DNA of 64,000 nt, taken from assembly GCF_014200575.1 (NCBI RefSeq), contig NZ_JACHBZ010000002.1, positions 372,001 through 436,000 of the forward strand. The letters run 5' to 3'. This document shows, in pieces, positions 47,701 through 55,737 of the stretch (its first letter is position 1; each line of letters begins with the position of its first letter). The stretch comes from Mucilaginibacter saanensis. GTDB taxonomy: Bacteria > Bacteroidota > Bacteroidia > Sphingobacteriales > Sphingobacteriaceae. Position numbers and translations under genes: made by a program. The notes below the pieces were generated by a model. It ran no database searches. It saw nothing but the letters and a program-made list of their open reading frames with translations, and had not been told where the DNA came from.

Positions 47701-48747
47701 AATCAGCTCTCCGGCTTCGCCGGTTGGCAGAATGTTAAGGGCTTCATCAACAACGGCAAGGTTATAATTGGGCAGGGGCTGTCCTATAATAATATGATCG
47801 CCCTTTTTTAACGAAGCCATGGTGGCTGTTACCGTAGTTTCGGTTGGGCCATAGCTGTTAAAAAATTTTATGCCTGGTTTTGACCATTTAGCCAGTACCT
47901 GTGGGGTGCAGGCTTCGCCACCTGCATTAACCAGGCGTAGCAAAGGTACATCATCGTCCATTACAGCAAGCAGGCTGGGTACGGCATGCAGTATAGTGAT
48001 ATGCTCTTTTCTTAAGGTGTCACTAAGTTCATCAATAGCTTTGGAAGTAGTATTATCTGCCACCCATAAAGTAGCTCCTGCAAAATAGCTTATCCAGGTT
48101 TCTTCGCACCACATATCAAACGATACCGAAAATCCCTGGTAAACCTTATCGTTGTCATGAATATCAATGATTGTTTGCTCTGCCCTTACCAGGTGGCAAA
48201 TTTGCCGGTGGCTTATTAGTATACCCTTTGGCTTACCAGTGCTGCCTGATGTATATAATACGTAAGCAGGATCTTTAGGTTGTGGACCCTGGTATGCAGT
48301 AGCAGGGCTAATTAAAGGCGCCGGTTGCTCAATAAATGAAGGTATCTGTAATAGTTGACAATCGGTATTTAACATTTCCTGACTAAAGCAGGCAACGGCG
48401 CCAACTTCTTTCATAATTCCCTCAACTCTTTCAGCGGGGATCTCCCTATCAACAGGAACATAGGCAGCACCCGATTTTACAATGCCTAATATGGCGGCGT
48501 GTAGGTGCAAGCCACGGGCCCACCAAATGCCCACACAGGCATTGCGGCCAATGCCCTTTTCGGCTAAATATGCGGCAATCTGATTGCTCCAATGATCCAG
48601 TTCGGCATAGGTTAACGATTGATTCTGGAATATAAGAGCAGTTTTATATGGATAGTTTTTAGCTGACAATGAGAACAGGTCAACCAAAGTTTCTTCTTTG
48701 ATTAAATCAGGGCGCTCATTACCAATAATAATACTTAAGTCGGTCAT
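44794..48747 (-). CDS. Pls/PosA-family non-ribosomal peptide synthetase
   Basis: The 1317-residue enzyme has an adenylation domain (about 20-520: LYTSGSTGKPKG, NSYGPTETT, YRTGD, LRGYRIELGEIE). A carrier domain follows, with the phosphopantetheine Ser557 in DLGGHSLL. The remaining about 700 residues carry several membrane helix pairs alternating with three tandem soluble domains. Each soluble domain has left-handed beta-helix hexapeptide runs (about 750-800, 990-1040, 1230-1285). This is the layout of epsilon-poly-L-lysine synthetase and relatives, which use the membrane-linked C-terminal domains, not a condensation domain, to polymerise one amino acid. No thioesterase is present. The A-domain FD motif keeps the Asp that binds an alpha-amino group. 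The product is unknown. It is monocistronic. Confidence 0.9.
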   Translation of the reverse strand: MTDLSIIIGNERPDLIKEETLVDLFSLSAKNYPYKTALIFQNQSLTYAELDHWSNQIAAYLAEKGIGRNACVGIWWARGLHLHAAILGIVKSGAAYVPVDREIPAERVEGIMKEVGAVACFSQEMLNTDCQLLQIPSFIEQPAPLISPATAYQGPQPKDPAYVLYTSGSTGKPKGILISHRQICHLVRAEQTIIDIHDNDKVYQGFSVSFDMWCEETWISYFAGATLWVADNTTSKAIDELSDTLRKEHITILHAVPSLLAVMDDDVPLLRLVNAGGEACTPQVLAKWSKPGIKFFNSYGPTETTVTATMASLKKGDHIIIGQPLPNYNLAVVDEALNILPTGEAGELIITGPGLSDGYVKLPQLTQEKFVDKPASLSALPGNRLYRTGDIAVIDKNGNVDMYGRIDDQIKLRGYRIELGEIEAKLNQLSGVASAAVAVKKDNLGQEHLVAYIVTEGLINIDENDFRLELAKSLPSYMVPNVIVTLPLMPRMPSGKINRKALPVPDSLNIDATDGPQETLDINAPAADRIMAILHRFFPNKTIDASMDFFTDLGGHSLLAAGFVSQLRRDAALPKVSLKDVYLHRPLSALIANWEQQTEEKQKEPQIFNTIPLWRYAACWLAQSVALLMIFGLFAFQIFIPYLGYYYVDQETSNVGYSILTSLALFAIIPPIFTVISVFTKWVVIGKFKAGDYPLWGTYYFRWWLVKTMQRLVPAQFLNGTPLYPTYLRFLGMQIAPDAQLSDFSFGAEDLITIGNDVSISSNTTLNNAIVEDGMLKLRTIVLGDHAYIGTSAVISGDSEVQDWGELMDLSHLQSGKIIKTAEVWQGSPAQFKEKKDIKDLPQPLPISAGTRRKYKLIFMVSIMIFPLIILLPLLPTIISINKLDNAADDYDFTYMIGAPVLALIYILLFAAETIILTRLLQRNIKPGKYPIYSIFYVRKWFADQLMSLSLIVLHPIYATVFIARFFRALGAKIGKDTEISTASSVTHPLLTIGDGAFVADAVTLGEADVRGQQLMLSHTTIDNFSFVGNSALIPQGYHLNGNMLIGVLSSPPSEQQMADNDARDWFGSPAIPLPRRQESNPFPPELTIRPKPLRKLARGTVEFIRIILPESAIICFSILFIAYGHDLIVNEPLWKIILYFPFYYLFYMGVPAFLLTVILKWLFIGKYKPKQRPMWSWNVWRSEAITSTYEALSVPFLLEYLRGTPWLPLMMRLLGTKTGKRVWMNTTDITEFDMVSIGDDAALNADCGPQTHLFEDRVMKVGSVKIGARSSIGAGSIILYDSEIGNDTKLEALSLVMKGERLSPGTDWTGSPVKPL

Positions 48748-49202
48748 AAAAAAGGATAGCCATCCAAGGCTTAGGTTTTAATCGGTGCTGGCTTAAAACA
48801 GCCAATATCAAAAACAGTTTTATATTATAATGTTATATAAAAGTTATTTTTATGCAGTGTTTAAAGCATCGCGGCATAAAAAATAACTTTATTCTTTTCA
48901 GCAATGTATGGAGCAATTATATGGATAAAGGTTTAATGTCGTTTTACGAATCTTCAATAATAAATAATAAAATGAATACTGGCTGTATTGGCAGGTAAGT
49001 GTGTTCATCAAAATGATATTTTAGCATAGAGCTTTACCGGGTTTGTGGCCTAACTTATCCTGATAATTAGTAACAAGTTGGTTACGGTGCAGGTAGTTTC
49101 ATTTAACGTTTTTTTTGATAAGGCAAGATATTATCTTTGGCTTTTACCCCAATAAAGTACTTTTTACCTTATTTTAAAGCAAAACCCAAACTGGTGATTT
49201 TT
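48748..49202. other. Intergenic region between the Pls/PosA and sulfatase genes
   Basis: About 455 AT-rich bases separate two divergent genes. I see no supported coding sequence, RNA gene or strong hairpin. Both promoters must lie here. Confidence 0.4.
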
Positions 49203-50612
49203 ATGACAATTGCTAAAATAAAATCGTTTACTAATTATACTTTTAAAGCCGTATCCGGCAAATGGCTGATTGCTGTAATAATCCTGTTTTTTGCCGCAGA
49301 AGTTCAGGCCCAGCAACGGCCCAACATTATATTTGTTTTGGCCGATGACATGGGGTATTCAGATTTAAGCTGTTATGGCAACCCGGTTATTAAAACACCA
49401 TTTTTAGATAAAATGGCTCAAAAAGGTGTGCGTGAAACCAATTATGTGGTATCAAGTCCGGCCTGTACCCCTTCAAGAGCATCATTATTAACCGGCCGTT
49501 ATGCTTCAAGGATGAATTTGGGCATCGTAATTCCGCCCGGATCTGACCTCGGGCTGGCAGATCAGGAAGTTACCATTGCCGAAATGCTGAAAGGCGTAGG
49601 CTATAAAACGGCCATGATTGGTAAATGGCATTTAGGTGATCACCGGCCATTTAATCACCCCATGGCACAGGGTTTTGACTCTTACTATGGATTATTATAC
49701 AGCCACGATTACCGGTCGCCATACGTTAAAACTGATACCACTTTAAAAATATTCCGGAACCATACACCAGAAGTTATTAAACCAGCCGATTCATCTATAG
49801 TTGATCTGTATACCAATGAAGCTATAAGGTATATTAGGAAACAGAAAAAGGATAAACCTTTCTTTTTGTATCTGGCCCACAATATGCCGCATTTGCCTGT
49901 AGCCTTCGCTTCATCAAAAAGAAACACCGGGCGGTCAGATGGTGGCCATTTGGGCGATGTGGTTGAGCAGTTAGATGCAAGTTTGGCCGAGATATGGAGT
50001 GTTCTTGAAAAGCAAGGTTTGGCGGATAATACCATATTTATGTTTTCAAGTGATAACGGCCCGTGGATTGAATTTCCTTCACGGATGTCTGGTGATGGAG
50101 CAACCAAGCGTTGGGATGCCGGTACAGCGGGAGTATTTCGCGGCAGCAAAGGACAAAGTTATGAAGGTGGTGTTCGCGAACCATTTATAGTTTATTGGAA
50201 AAATCATACCCCGGTTGGAGCTTCTGTAACCAGTATGGTAAGCAATCTTGATGTATTGCCAACACTTGCCCAATGGACAAACGCACCGCTTCCCAAAGGT
50301 CGTACGCTTGATGGGCAATCCATTTCGGATGTATTGTTAGGGAAAGCACCAGCACATCCAAAGCATCGCGAAATTTACATTGTAAATAATGGTATATGTG
50401 AGGCCGTTAAACTCGGCGACTGGAAGTATCTGGAAATTAGCGGAAATAACCAGAATTCAGGTATTTTAAGCGCGCCTCAGGGAGCTAAAACGGAGTTGTT
50501 CAATTTGTCATACGATCCAAGCGAACGTACCAACGTGATTGAAGAATATCCTGAAATTGCAAAACAACTTAAGGCACTGTTTGATAAGTTTCCCGGAAAA
50601 ACAGAAAATTAA
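49203..50612 (+). CDS. Exported sulfatase (S1 family)
   Basis: This protein of about 469 residues starts at MTIAKIKSFTN with a signal peptide ending near VQAQ. NIIFVLADDMGYSD supplies the Asp pair for calcium. Cys88 in the signature SSPACTPSRASLLTGRY is the residue converted to formylglycine. IGKWHLGDH and SDNGPW give the remaining metal and sulfate contacts. It removes sulfate esters from a glycan or other substrate. The C-terminal region is normal for the family. The next gene, 57 bases away, encodes the enzyme that can activate it. A TTG at 49137 is not used. Confidence 0.93.
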   Translation: MTIAKIKSFTNYTFKAVSGKWLIAVIILFFAAEVQAQQRPNIIFVLADDMGYSDLSCYGNPVIKTPFLDKMAQKGVRETNYVVSSPACTPSRASLLTGRYASRMNLGIVIPPGSDLGLADQEVTIAEMLKGVGYKTAMIGKWHLGDHRPFNHPMAQGFDSYYGLLYSHDYRSPYVKTDTTLKIFRNHTPEVIKPADSSIVDLYTNEAIRYIRKQKKDKPFFLYLAHNMPHLPVAFASSKRNTGRSDGGHLGDVVEQLDASLAEIWSVLEKQGLADNTIFMFSSDNGPWIEFPSRMSGDGATKRWDAGTAGVFRGSKGQSYEGGVREPFIVYWKNHTPVGASVTSMVSNLDVLPTLAQWTNAPLPKGRTLDGQSISDVLLGKAPAHPKHREIYIVNNGICEAVKLGDWKYLEISGNNQNSGILSAPQGAKTELFNLSYDPSERTNVIEEYPEIAKQLKALFDKFPGKTEN

Positions 50613-50669
50613 TACAGGTTGGTGAAGATACAGTTTGTACCCGTTGAATTACCGCTCATTCCTTTGTAA

Positions 50670-51809
50670 ATGAAAAAAGTTATATATATACCCATATTTA
50701 GTGCTATTTTATTATCTGTTGCTTGTAAGCAAAAGCCTCAGGTAATTGCTAATACCCCTAAATCGGCGTTGCCGGCTAAAAAAGCTATATGTTGTGAGTC
50801 TAATATCCCCTCACGTTTCCCATCGCTTAATTCCAAACAGGCCGTACTTGAAAATTCAAATACGGGTAATTTGCATAAAGGTATGGTTTGGATTAAAGCC
50901 GGTGCTTTTATGATGGGAGCAGACAATAAACAAGCAGCTCCTGACGAGTACCCAAAACACCAGGTGAGCGTAACTGGATTTTGGATGGATATAACGGAAG
51001 TTACCAATGCACAATTTGCCAGCTTTGTAAAAGCCACAGGTTATATAACTACGGCCGAACAAAAGCCCGATTGGAGTGAGCTTAAAAAACAACTGCCGCC
51101 CGGTACTCCAAAACCCGCTGATAGTTTACTGGTACCGGCTTCGCTGGTTTTTACCCCACCTCATCACGCGGTGTCTTTAAACGATTACAGCCAATGGTGG
51201 TCATGGAAAAAAGGAGCCAGCTGGAAACATCCGCAGGGAGCCGGTAGTAATATTAAAGGTAAAGATAATTATCCGGTTGTTCAGGTATCATGGTATGATG
51301 CTGTGGTTTATTGTAAATGGGCGGGCAAACGATTACCTACCGAGGCCGAATGGGAGTGGGCCGCCAGAGGTGGCCTTGAAAACAAGGTTTACCCATGGGG
51401 TAATGAACCGGTTGATGCCGGCAAGCCTAAGGCCAACACATGGCAAGGGCATTTTCCGGATAATAACACCGAAAAAGATAAATTTTATGGACTTGCACCC
51501 GTAGGCTCATTTGCTGCCAACGGATACGGTTTATATGATACAGCGGGTAATGTTTGGGAATGGTGTGCCGACTATTATAACAACACGTATTATGAAAAAA
51601 TAGCAGGTACAGCAGGCAATAAAGACCCGAACGGACCGGCTGAGAGTTATGACCCTGACGAGCCTAATGCAAAAAAAAGGGTGATCAGGGGTGGCTCATT
51701 TTTATGTAATGATAGCTATTGCTCGGGTTACCGGGTTTCGCGCAGGATGAAAAGTACGGAAGATAGCGGAATGGAGCATTTAGGTTTCAGGTGTGTTGCC
51801 AGTAAATAG
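50670..51809 (+). CDS. Formylglycine-generating enzyme lipoprotein (SUMF1 family)
   Basis: The 379-residue protein has lipobox SVAC and a full FGE-sulfatase domain (about 70-379; GAFMMGAD, YPKHQVSVTGFWMDITEVTN, WEWCADYY). The catalytic pair is Cys346 and Cys351 in GGSFLCNDSYCSGYR. This aligns with the active CxxxxC pair of human and mycobacterial FGE, so it should be an oxygen-dependent enzyme and not just a structural relative. It is predicted to be lipid-anchored outside the cytoplasm, where it could mature the exported sulfatase encoded just upstream. Confidence 0.92.
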   Translation: MKKVIYIPIFSAILLSVACKQKPQVIANTPKSALPAKKAICCESNIPSRFPSLNSKQAVLENSNTGNLHKGMVWIKAGAFMMGADNKQAAPDEYPKHQVSVTGFWMDITEVTNAQFASFVKATGYITTAEQKPDWSELKKQLPPGTPKPADSLLVPASLVFTPPHHAVSLNDYSQWWSWKKGASWKHPQGAGSNIKGKDNYPVVQVSWYDAVVYCKWAGKRLPTEAEWEWAARGGLENKVYPWGNEPVDAGKPKANTWQGHFPDNNTEKDKFYGLAPVGSFAANGYGLYDTAGNVWEWCADYYNNTYYEKIAGTAGNKDPNGPAESYDPDEPNAKKRVIRGGSFLCNDSYCSGYRVSRRMKSTEDSGMEHLGFRCVASK

Positions 51810-51880
51810 TATCTAAAAAACAAACACCGTGAATGTGCTTATTTAAAGAATAATATGAGGCGGTATTAAATTTGATGTGG

Positions 51881-52459
51881 CTATTTCTTTAAATGCTTGG
51901 TTCTTAACTTACTCAAAAACTCTGGCGATATACCCAGGTATGATGCTATATAGTGCTGTGGCACTCGTTGTGGAATAGTTGGATAACGCTTAATAAATTC
52001 AAGATACTTTTCAATGGCAGTATTGGAGATGGTTTTAAACAAGCGGCTTTGAATTACAGTAAGGTGGCGCTGAATCATAAGCCGGAACATTCTTTCCAGT
52101 TTAGGTACTCCTGCTAAGAGTTTTTCCTTTGAATTGCGCGAAAGTACCAGGAGCTCGCAATCTTCCAGGGTTTCAATATACATATTACTTATAGTTTGAT
52201 CCTGGAAACTCGTTATATCGCTAACCCACCAGTCTTCAATAGCAAATTGCAGCGTTACTTCCTGACCGTTGCTGTCAATATAATATTCACGTATGCAGCC
52301 TTTATTTACATAGGCTTCAAAATTACAAATATCGCCGGCCTGTAGCAGTTTAGTCTTTTTAGGCACTGTTCTATATTCAAGTATAGCGTTAAAATAAGCC
52401 AGTTCATCGGCCGATAAACTAATACTTTTTGAAACGTAGTTGTTGATATTCTGAAACAT
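51881..52459 (-). CDS. Crp/Fnr-family transcriptional regulator
   Basis: The 192-residue protein has a cyclic-nucleotide-binding-like N-terminal beta-roll (AYVNKGCIREYYIDSNGQEV) and a C-terminal winged helix (VPQHYIASYLGISPEFLSKLR). It lacks the Fnr cysteines. The effector is unknown, as for most such Bacteroidota proteins. It is divergent from the aldo/keto reductase gene, which is a likely target. Confidence 0.9.
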   Translation of the reverse strand: MFQNINNYVSKSISLSADELAYFNAILEYRTVPKKTKLLQAGDICNFEAYVNKGCIREYYIDSNGQEVTLQFAIEDWWVSDITSFQDQTISNMYIETLEDCELLVLSRNSKEKLLAGVPKLERMFRLMIQRHLTVIQSRLFKTISNTAIEKYLEFIKRYPTIPQRVPQHYIASYLGISPEFLSKLRTKHLKK

Positions 52460-52698
52460 AGTTTATCCCGGCTGGCTGTTACTTACAATGCTAATTATTT
52501 GCAATTATAATGGCTTAAACCGGTAGGGCAAATTTTACAATTTCTTGTCTTAGTTCAATGTTTTTAACAAACAGATAAAGCAACTTTACAAAGTGAAATG
52601 CTTTGGGAAACTGGCATAAATTACAACAGTAAAATATCCCACCCCGGATTTTAATCGTCGGTTATCATTACAAGTTTAATTATCTAAAAACTGAATAT

Positions 52699-53697
52699 AT
52701 GAACTACTTACCCAATTCGCAACGTTACCAAAATATGGAGTACCGCCGTTGCGGCAAAAGTGGCCTGAAACTGCCTGCCGTATCATTAGGCTTATGGCAT
52801 AATTTCGGAGCTATTGATAATCTTGAAAATGCCCGCAACATTTTGAGATTAGCATTTGATAACGGAATAACTCATTTTGACCTGGCTAATAACTACGGGC
52901 CGCCTCCCGGTTCGGCAGAGGAAACCTTTGGACGGATTTTTAAAGATGACTTTAAAAGATACCGTGATGAACTAATCATATCTACCAAGGCTGGCTGGCC
53001 TATGTGGGATGGCCCTTATGGCGATCTGGGATCGAAAAAATACCTCGTGGCAAGTTTAGATCAAAGCTTACAGCGTATGGGCCTTGATTATGTGGATATA
53101 TTTTATCACCACCGCCCGGATCCTGAAACACCTTTAGAGGAAACCATGGCAGCCCTTGACCTTATAGTAAAACAAGGAAAGGCCTTATATGTAGGTATAT
53201 CAAGCTACAGCCCTTCAGAAACGGCGCAAGCCGCTGAAATTCTGAAAAATTTAGGCACCCCGTGCCTCATTCATCAACCTAAATATTCTATGTTTGACCG
53301 CTGGGTAGAGGATGGGTTGCTTGATGTGCTTGAAGATAAAGGCATGGGGTGTATTCCATTTTCGCCGCTTGCACAGGGCCTTTTAACTAATAAATATTTA
53401 AAGGGTATACCCGAAGGCTCAAGAGCTGCTAATCATCGTGGAAATGGTGCCATAGAAGAAGATCAGATAACGGATGATAAAATTGCCAAAGTAGGTAAGT
53501 TAAATGAACTGGCTTTAAAACGTGGGCAAAATCTGGCACAAATGGCGCTTTCATGGATACTGAAAGATAAAAGGATCACATCTGTGCTCATAGGAGTGAG
53601 CAAACCTGAGCAGGTTACAGATTCTTTGCGTTGTCTTGAAAATCTGTCATTTACCCAGGATGAGCTTCAGTTGATTAACAGTATTCTGGCTGAATGA
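52699..53697 (+). CDS. Aldo/keto reductase, L-glyceraldehyde 3-phosphate reductase type
   Basis: This 332-residue NADPH-dependent TIM-barrel enzyme has the catalytic tetrad in HFDLANNYGPPPGSAE (Asp and Tyr), ISTKAGWPMWDGPYG (Lys) and DIFYHHRPDPETP (His). The insert GLWHNFG and the stretch MGCIPFSPLAQGLLTNKYL match the YghZ branch, which reduces L-glyceraldehyde 3-phosphate and methylglyoxal. It probably detoxifies reactive aldehydes. It lies 239 bases from the divergent Crp/Fnr gene. Confidence 0.92.
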   Translation: MNYLPNSQRYQNMEYRRCGKSGLKLPAVSLGLWHNFGAIDNLENARNILRLAFDNGITHFDLANNYGPPPGSAEETFGRIFKDDFKRYRDELIISTKAGWPMWDGPYGDLGSKKYLVASLDQSLQRMGLDYVDIFYHHRPDPETPLEETMAALDLIVKQGKALYVGISSYSPSETAQAAEILKNLGTPCLIHQPKYSMFDRWVEDGLLDVLEDKGMGCIPFSPLAQGLLTNKYLKGIPEGSRAANHRGNGAIEEDQITDDKIAKVGKLNELALKRGQNLAQMALSWILKDKRITSVLIGVSKPEQVTDSLRCLENLSFTQDELQLINSILAE

Positions 53698-53744
53698 AAG
53701 AGGTGCATCCAACCACTTAGATAGTTTTATATATCGTGATACAT

Positions 53745-53799
53745 AACCCGGAGATGTGATCAGAATAGATAATGTTTAGCCTGATTCCTTTTCCGGGTT
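53745..53799 (+). terminator. Possible terminator of the aldo/keto reductase gene
   Basis: AACCCGGA (53745-53752) and TCCGGGTT (53792-53799) pair, with a smaller inner pairing ATCAG/CTGAT. It begins 47 bases after the stop, and the T tract is short. Confidence 0.4.
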
Positions 53800-53822
53800 T
53801 TGTGTTGCGGGGTATTTAATGT

Positions 53823-54083
53823 TTAGGCATGAAATATTTCATTGAATGCATTTTGGCATTCACGTCTGATGTTAAAGGGAAGTTGAGAGGTGTGAAAGAA
53901 ATGAAACCTTACAAAATTGGAATCTACTTCAAAAAAAAGATGATTAAATATAATGTCATGCTCCTGTTCCGGAAACTCCCCATGTCTGGAATCGAACCAG
54001 AAATAGTTGTTTTTTTGAATGAGTGAAAGCGCTTGGTTGAATTTTTTAAGTTTTGCCTCAACCTGGATATTTTGAATTAGCAT
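53823..54083 (-). CDS. Hypothetical 86-residue protein
   Basis: I do not recognise this protein. The frame gives a plausible soluble product with mixed helix and strand character (KLKKFNQALSLIQKNNYFWF, then HDIIFNHLFFEVDSNFVRFHF) and no export signal. Composition is consistent with coding sequence, but nothing else supports it. It is isolated between the aldo/keto reductase and LacI genes. Confidence 0.45.
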   Translation of the reverse strand: MLIQNIQVEAKLKKFNQALSLIQKNNYFWFDSRHGEFPEQEHDIIFNHLFFEVDSNFVRFHFFHTSQLPFNIRRECQNAFNEIFHA

Positions 54084-54396
54084 AGCAAATTATTTTAAGC
54101 CGCTTGAGCCAGTTCAATAAGAGTGCCATTGAACGTAACATTCTTTATAGATGTTGTTTATGTATATTGTTTACATAAATATGTATAATAAGCTGTAAAG
54201 TGGAGTGTTGGTTTACTTTTGCCAATAATTGGGTTGCAAATTTTTGCCCATTTACTATTATATGTAAACTTTGGTGTGGAAAATAATATGCAAGATGAGG
54301 CGTTAATTCTCGCATAAAAAAACGTCAAATCTCTGGACAAGCAATAATCTGTATAAGATAACCTGATTGGCAAATATAACAGTGATACTAAAGGCT
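54084..54396. other. AT-rich intergenic region upstream of the hypothetical gene
   Basis: These 313 bases hold no gene I can support. A 7-base dyad TTATGTA/TACATAA (54158-54178) is the only visible structure and may be chance in AT-rich sequence. Confidence 0.4.
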
Positions 54397-55431
54397 TTAT
54401 TGACGTATTTTTTGAGATGACAATCGGGCTATCAGCTCGGTTTCTACCAGCTCAGTTTCGAATTCCTCAACTGGCCATTTGCTCTCAATAGTTTTAATAA
54501 GCATTTCTGTGGCCATTTGGCCTATCTGAAATGCTGGTTGACGCACAACAGTTAGCGGAGGATCAAACAACTCCGCCACATCAGAATTGGTAAAGCCCGC
54601 AATGGCAATATCTTCGGGGATTTTCAGGCCCAGTTTTTTTAGTATATACATGCAACTGATGGTAAGCCGGTCGCTGCCTACAAAAATAGCATCGGGTCGT
54701 TCATCCATACTAAGCAATTCCTTAATGGCAAATTCTACCTCATCCTGAATCATACCGCCATGATTACAATGTTTTAAATAGGCCGGATTAAAGTTAATAT
54801 GATGCTTATCAAGTGCGGCCTTAAATCCATCAAATCTTTCCCTGCTAATGAGCAGGTTATTAGAATTGGTAAGATGGGCTATTTTGGTAAATCCTTCATT
54901 TATCAGGAGTTCGGCAGCATCAAATGATCCTTTAAAGTTATTTACAATTATTTTATGGGTTTCAATATCAGGTGCAACACGATCAAAAAATACAATCGGG
55001 AATCCTTTTTCCAATAAATATTTGTATTGTGATGTATCTGTTGTTTCGGCAGATAATGAAACCAGTAAGCCATCCACGTGTCTTGACAGCAAATGTTGCA
55101 CATTGGCACTTTCACGATCAAATGATTCATGGGTTTGGGTTATAATAACGTGATACCCCCGGTTATAAGCAATTGATTCAATGCCGTTAATAGCCTGCGA
55201 AAAATAATTATTAGCAACTTCACACACCACCACGCCAATTGAATGGCTCTTTTGCTCTTTCAAACTCAGTGCAATAGGATTTGGCCTGTAGTTTACCTTT
55301 TCAGCATATTCCAATACAAGCTTTTTTGTTTCGGCACCTATTTCATAACTCCCGTTTAAGGCCCTTGATACGGTTGATGTTGACAAACCCAGCGCCTTTG
55401 CTATATCCTTTATGGTGTAAGATTCAAACAT
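54397..55431 (-). CDS. LacI-family repressor of the pectin operon
   Basis: The 344-residue regulator has the LacI helix-turn-helix (YTIKDIAKALGLSTSTVSRAL) and a hinge (NYRPNPIALSLKEQ). A sugar-binding-like sensor (about 60-340) follows. It is divergent from the GH28-CE8-GH105-uxaBA genes, and two palindromes lie between them. It probably represses the operon until a galacturonate-pathway metabolite binds. It is paralogous to the regulator at 32546. Confidence 0.94.
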   Translation of the reverse strand: MFESYTIKDIAKALGLSTSTVSRALNGSYEIGAETKKLVLEYAEKVNYRPNPIALSLKEQKSHSIGVVVCEVANNYFSQAINGIESIAYNRGYHVIITQTHESFDRESANVQHLLSRHVDGLLVSLSAETTDTSQYKYLLEKGFPIVFFDRVAPDIETHKIIVNNFKGSFDAAELLINEGFTKIAHLTNSNNLLISRERFDGFKAALDKHHINFNPAYLKHCNHGGMIQDEVEFAIKELLSMDERPDAIFVGSDRLTISCMYILKKLGLKIPEDIAIAGFTNSDVAELFDPPLTVVRQPAFQIGQMATEMLIKTIESKWPVEEFETELVETELIARLSSQKIRQ

Positions 55432-55459
55432 AATTTGGTTAGGTAATCCTGTAAATAAT

Positions 55460-55472
55460 TGTAACGATTACA
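55460..55472. promoter_or_regulatory. LacI-type operator palindrome near the repressor start
   Basis: TGTAACGATTACA is a dyad (TGTAA/TTACA around CGA), close to the TGTAANCGNTTACA-like LacI/GalR operator. It lies 28 bases upstream of the repressor start codon, which suits autoregulation. Confidence 0.6.
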
Positions 55473-55570
55473 CGGATTATAATTATAGGTAATAATTTGT
55501 TATCAGGCTAAATTACTGTAAAAATTGAAATATCCCCGATTTACCCTGATACAATTAATTTGTATAAATT

Positions 55571-55598
55571 ATGCAATCGTTTCCGGGAACGATTGCAT
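55571..55598. promoter_or_regulatory. 28-bp near-perfect palindrome in the pectin operon promoter region
   Basis: Arms ATGCAATCGTT (55571-55581) and AACGATTGCAT (55588-55598) are exact complements around TCCGGG. Both arms contain the AACGATT half found in the operator at 55460. It lies 139 bases before the GH28 start. It could be a strong repressor site or a hairpin. Confidence 0.6.
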
Positions 55599-55737
55599 AG
55601 TTTTAGTTGAACATATCTTTTTTTTATTAATCAAGAGTGGTTAATCTTGTTTAGAGATTTGCGCTTTTTATATGCCAAAAGCATTAAAAAATGACTAAAA
55701 CGCTCACCAATTATAATCATATATTTTACAACAAAGC

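Noticed and set aside
49709-50149. A 146-residue frame on the minus strand
   Set aside because: It is antisense to the sulfatase and unlike any known protein.
53985-54001. TCTGG-AATCGAA-CCAGA looks like a tRNA T-arm on the minus strand
   Set aside because: No anticodon or D arm and no acceptor pairing surround it; it lies within a plausible coding frame.
54158-54178. TTATGTA/TACATAA inverted repeat
   Set aside because: It is short and AT-only in AT-rich sequence, with no gene context pointing to a binding site.
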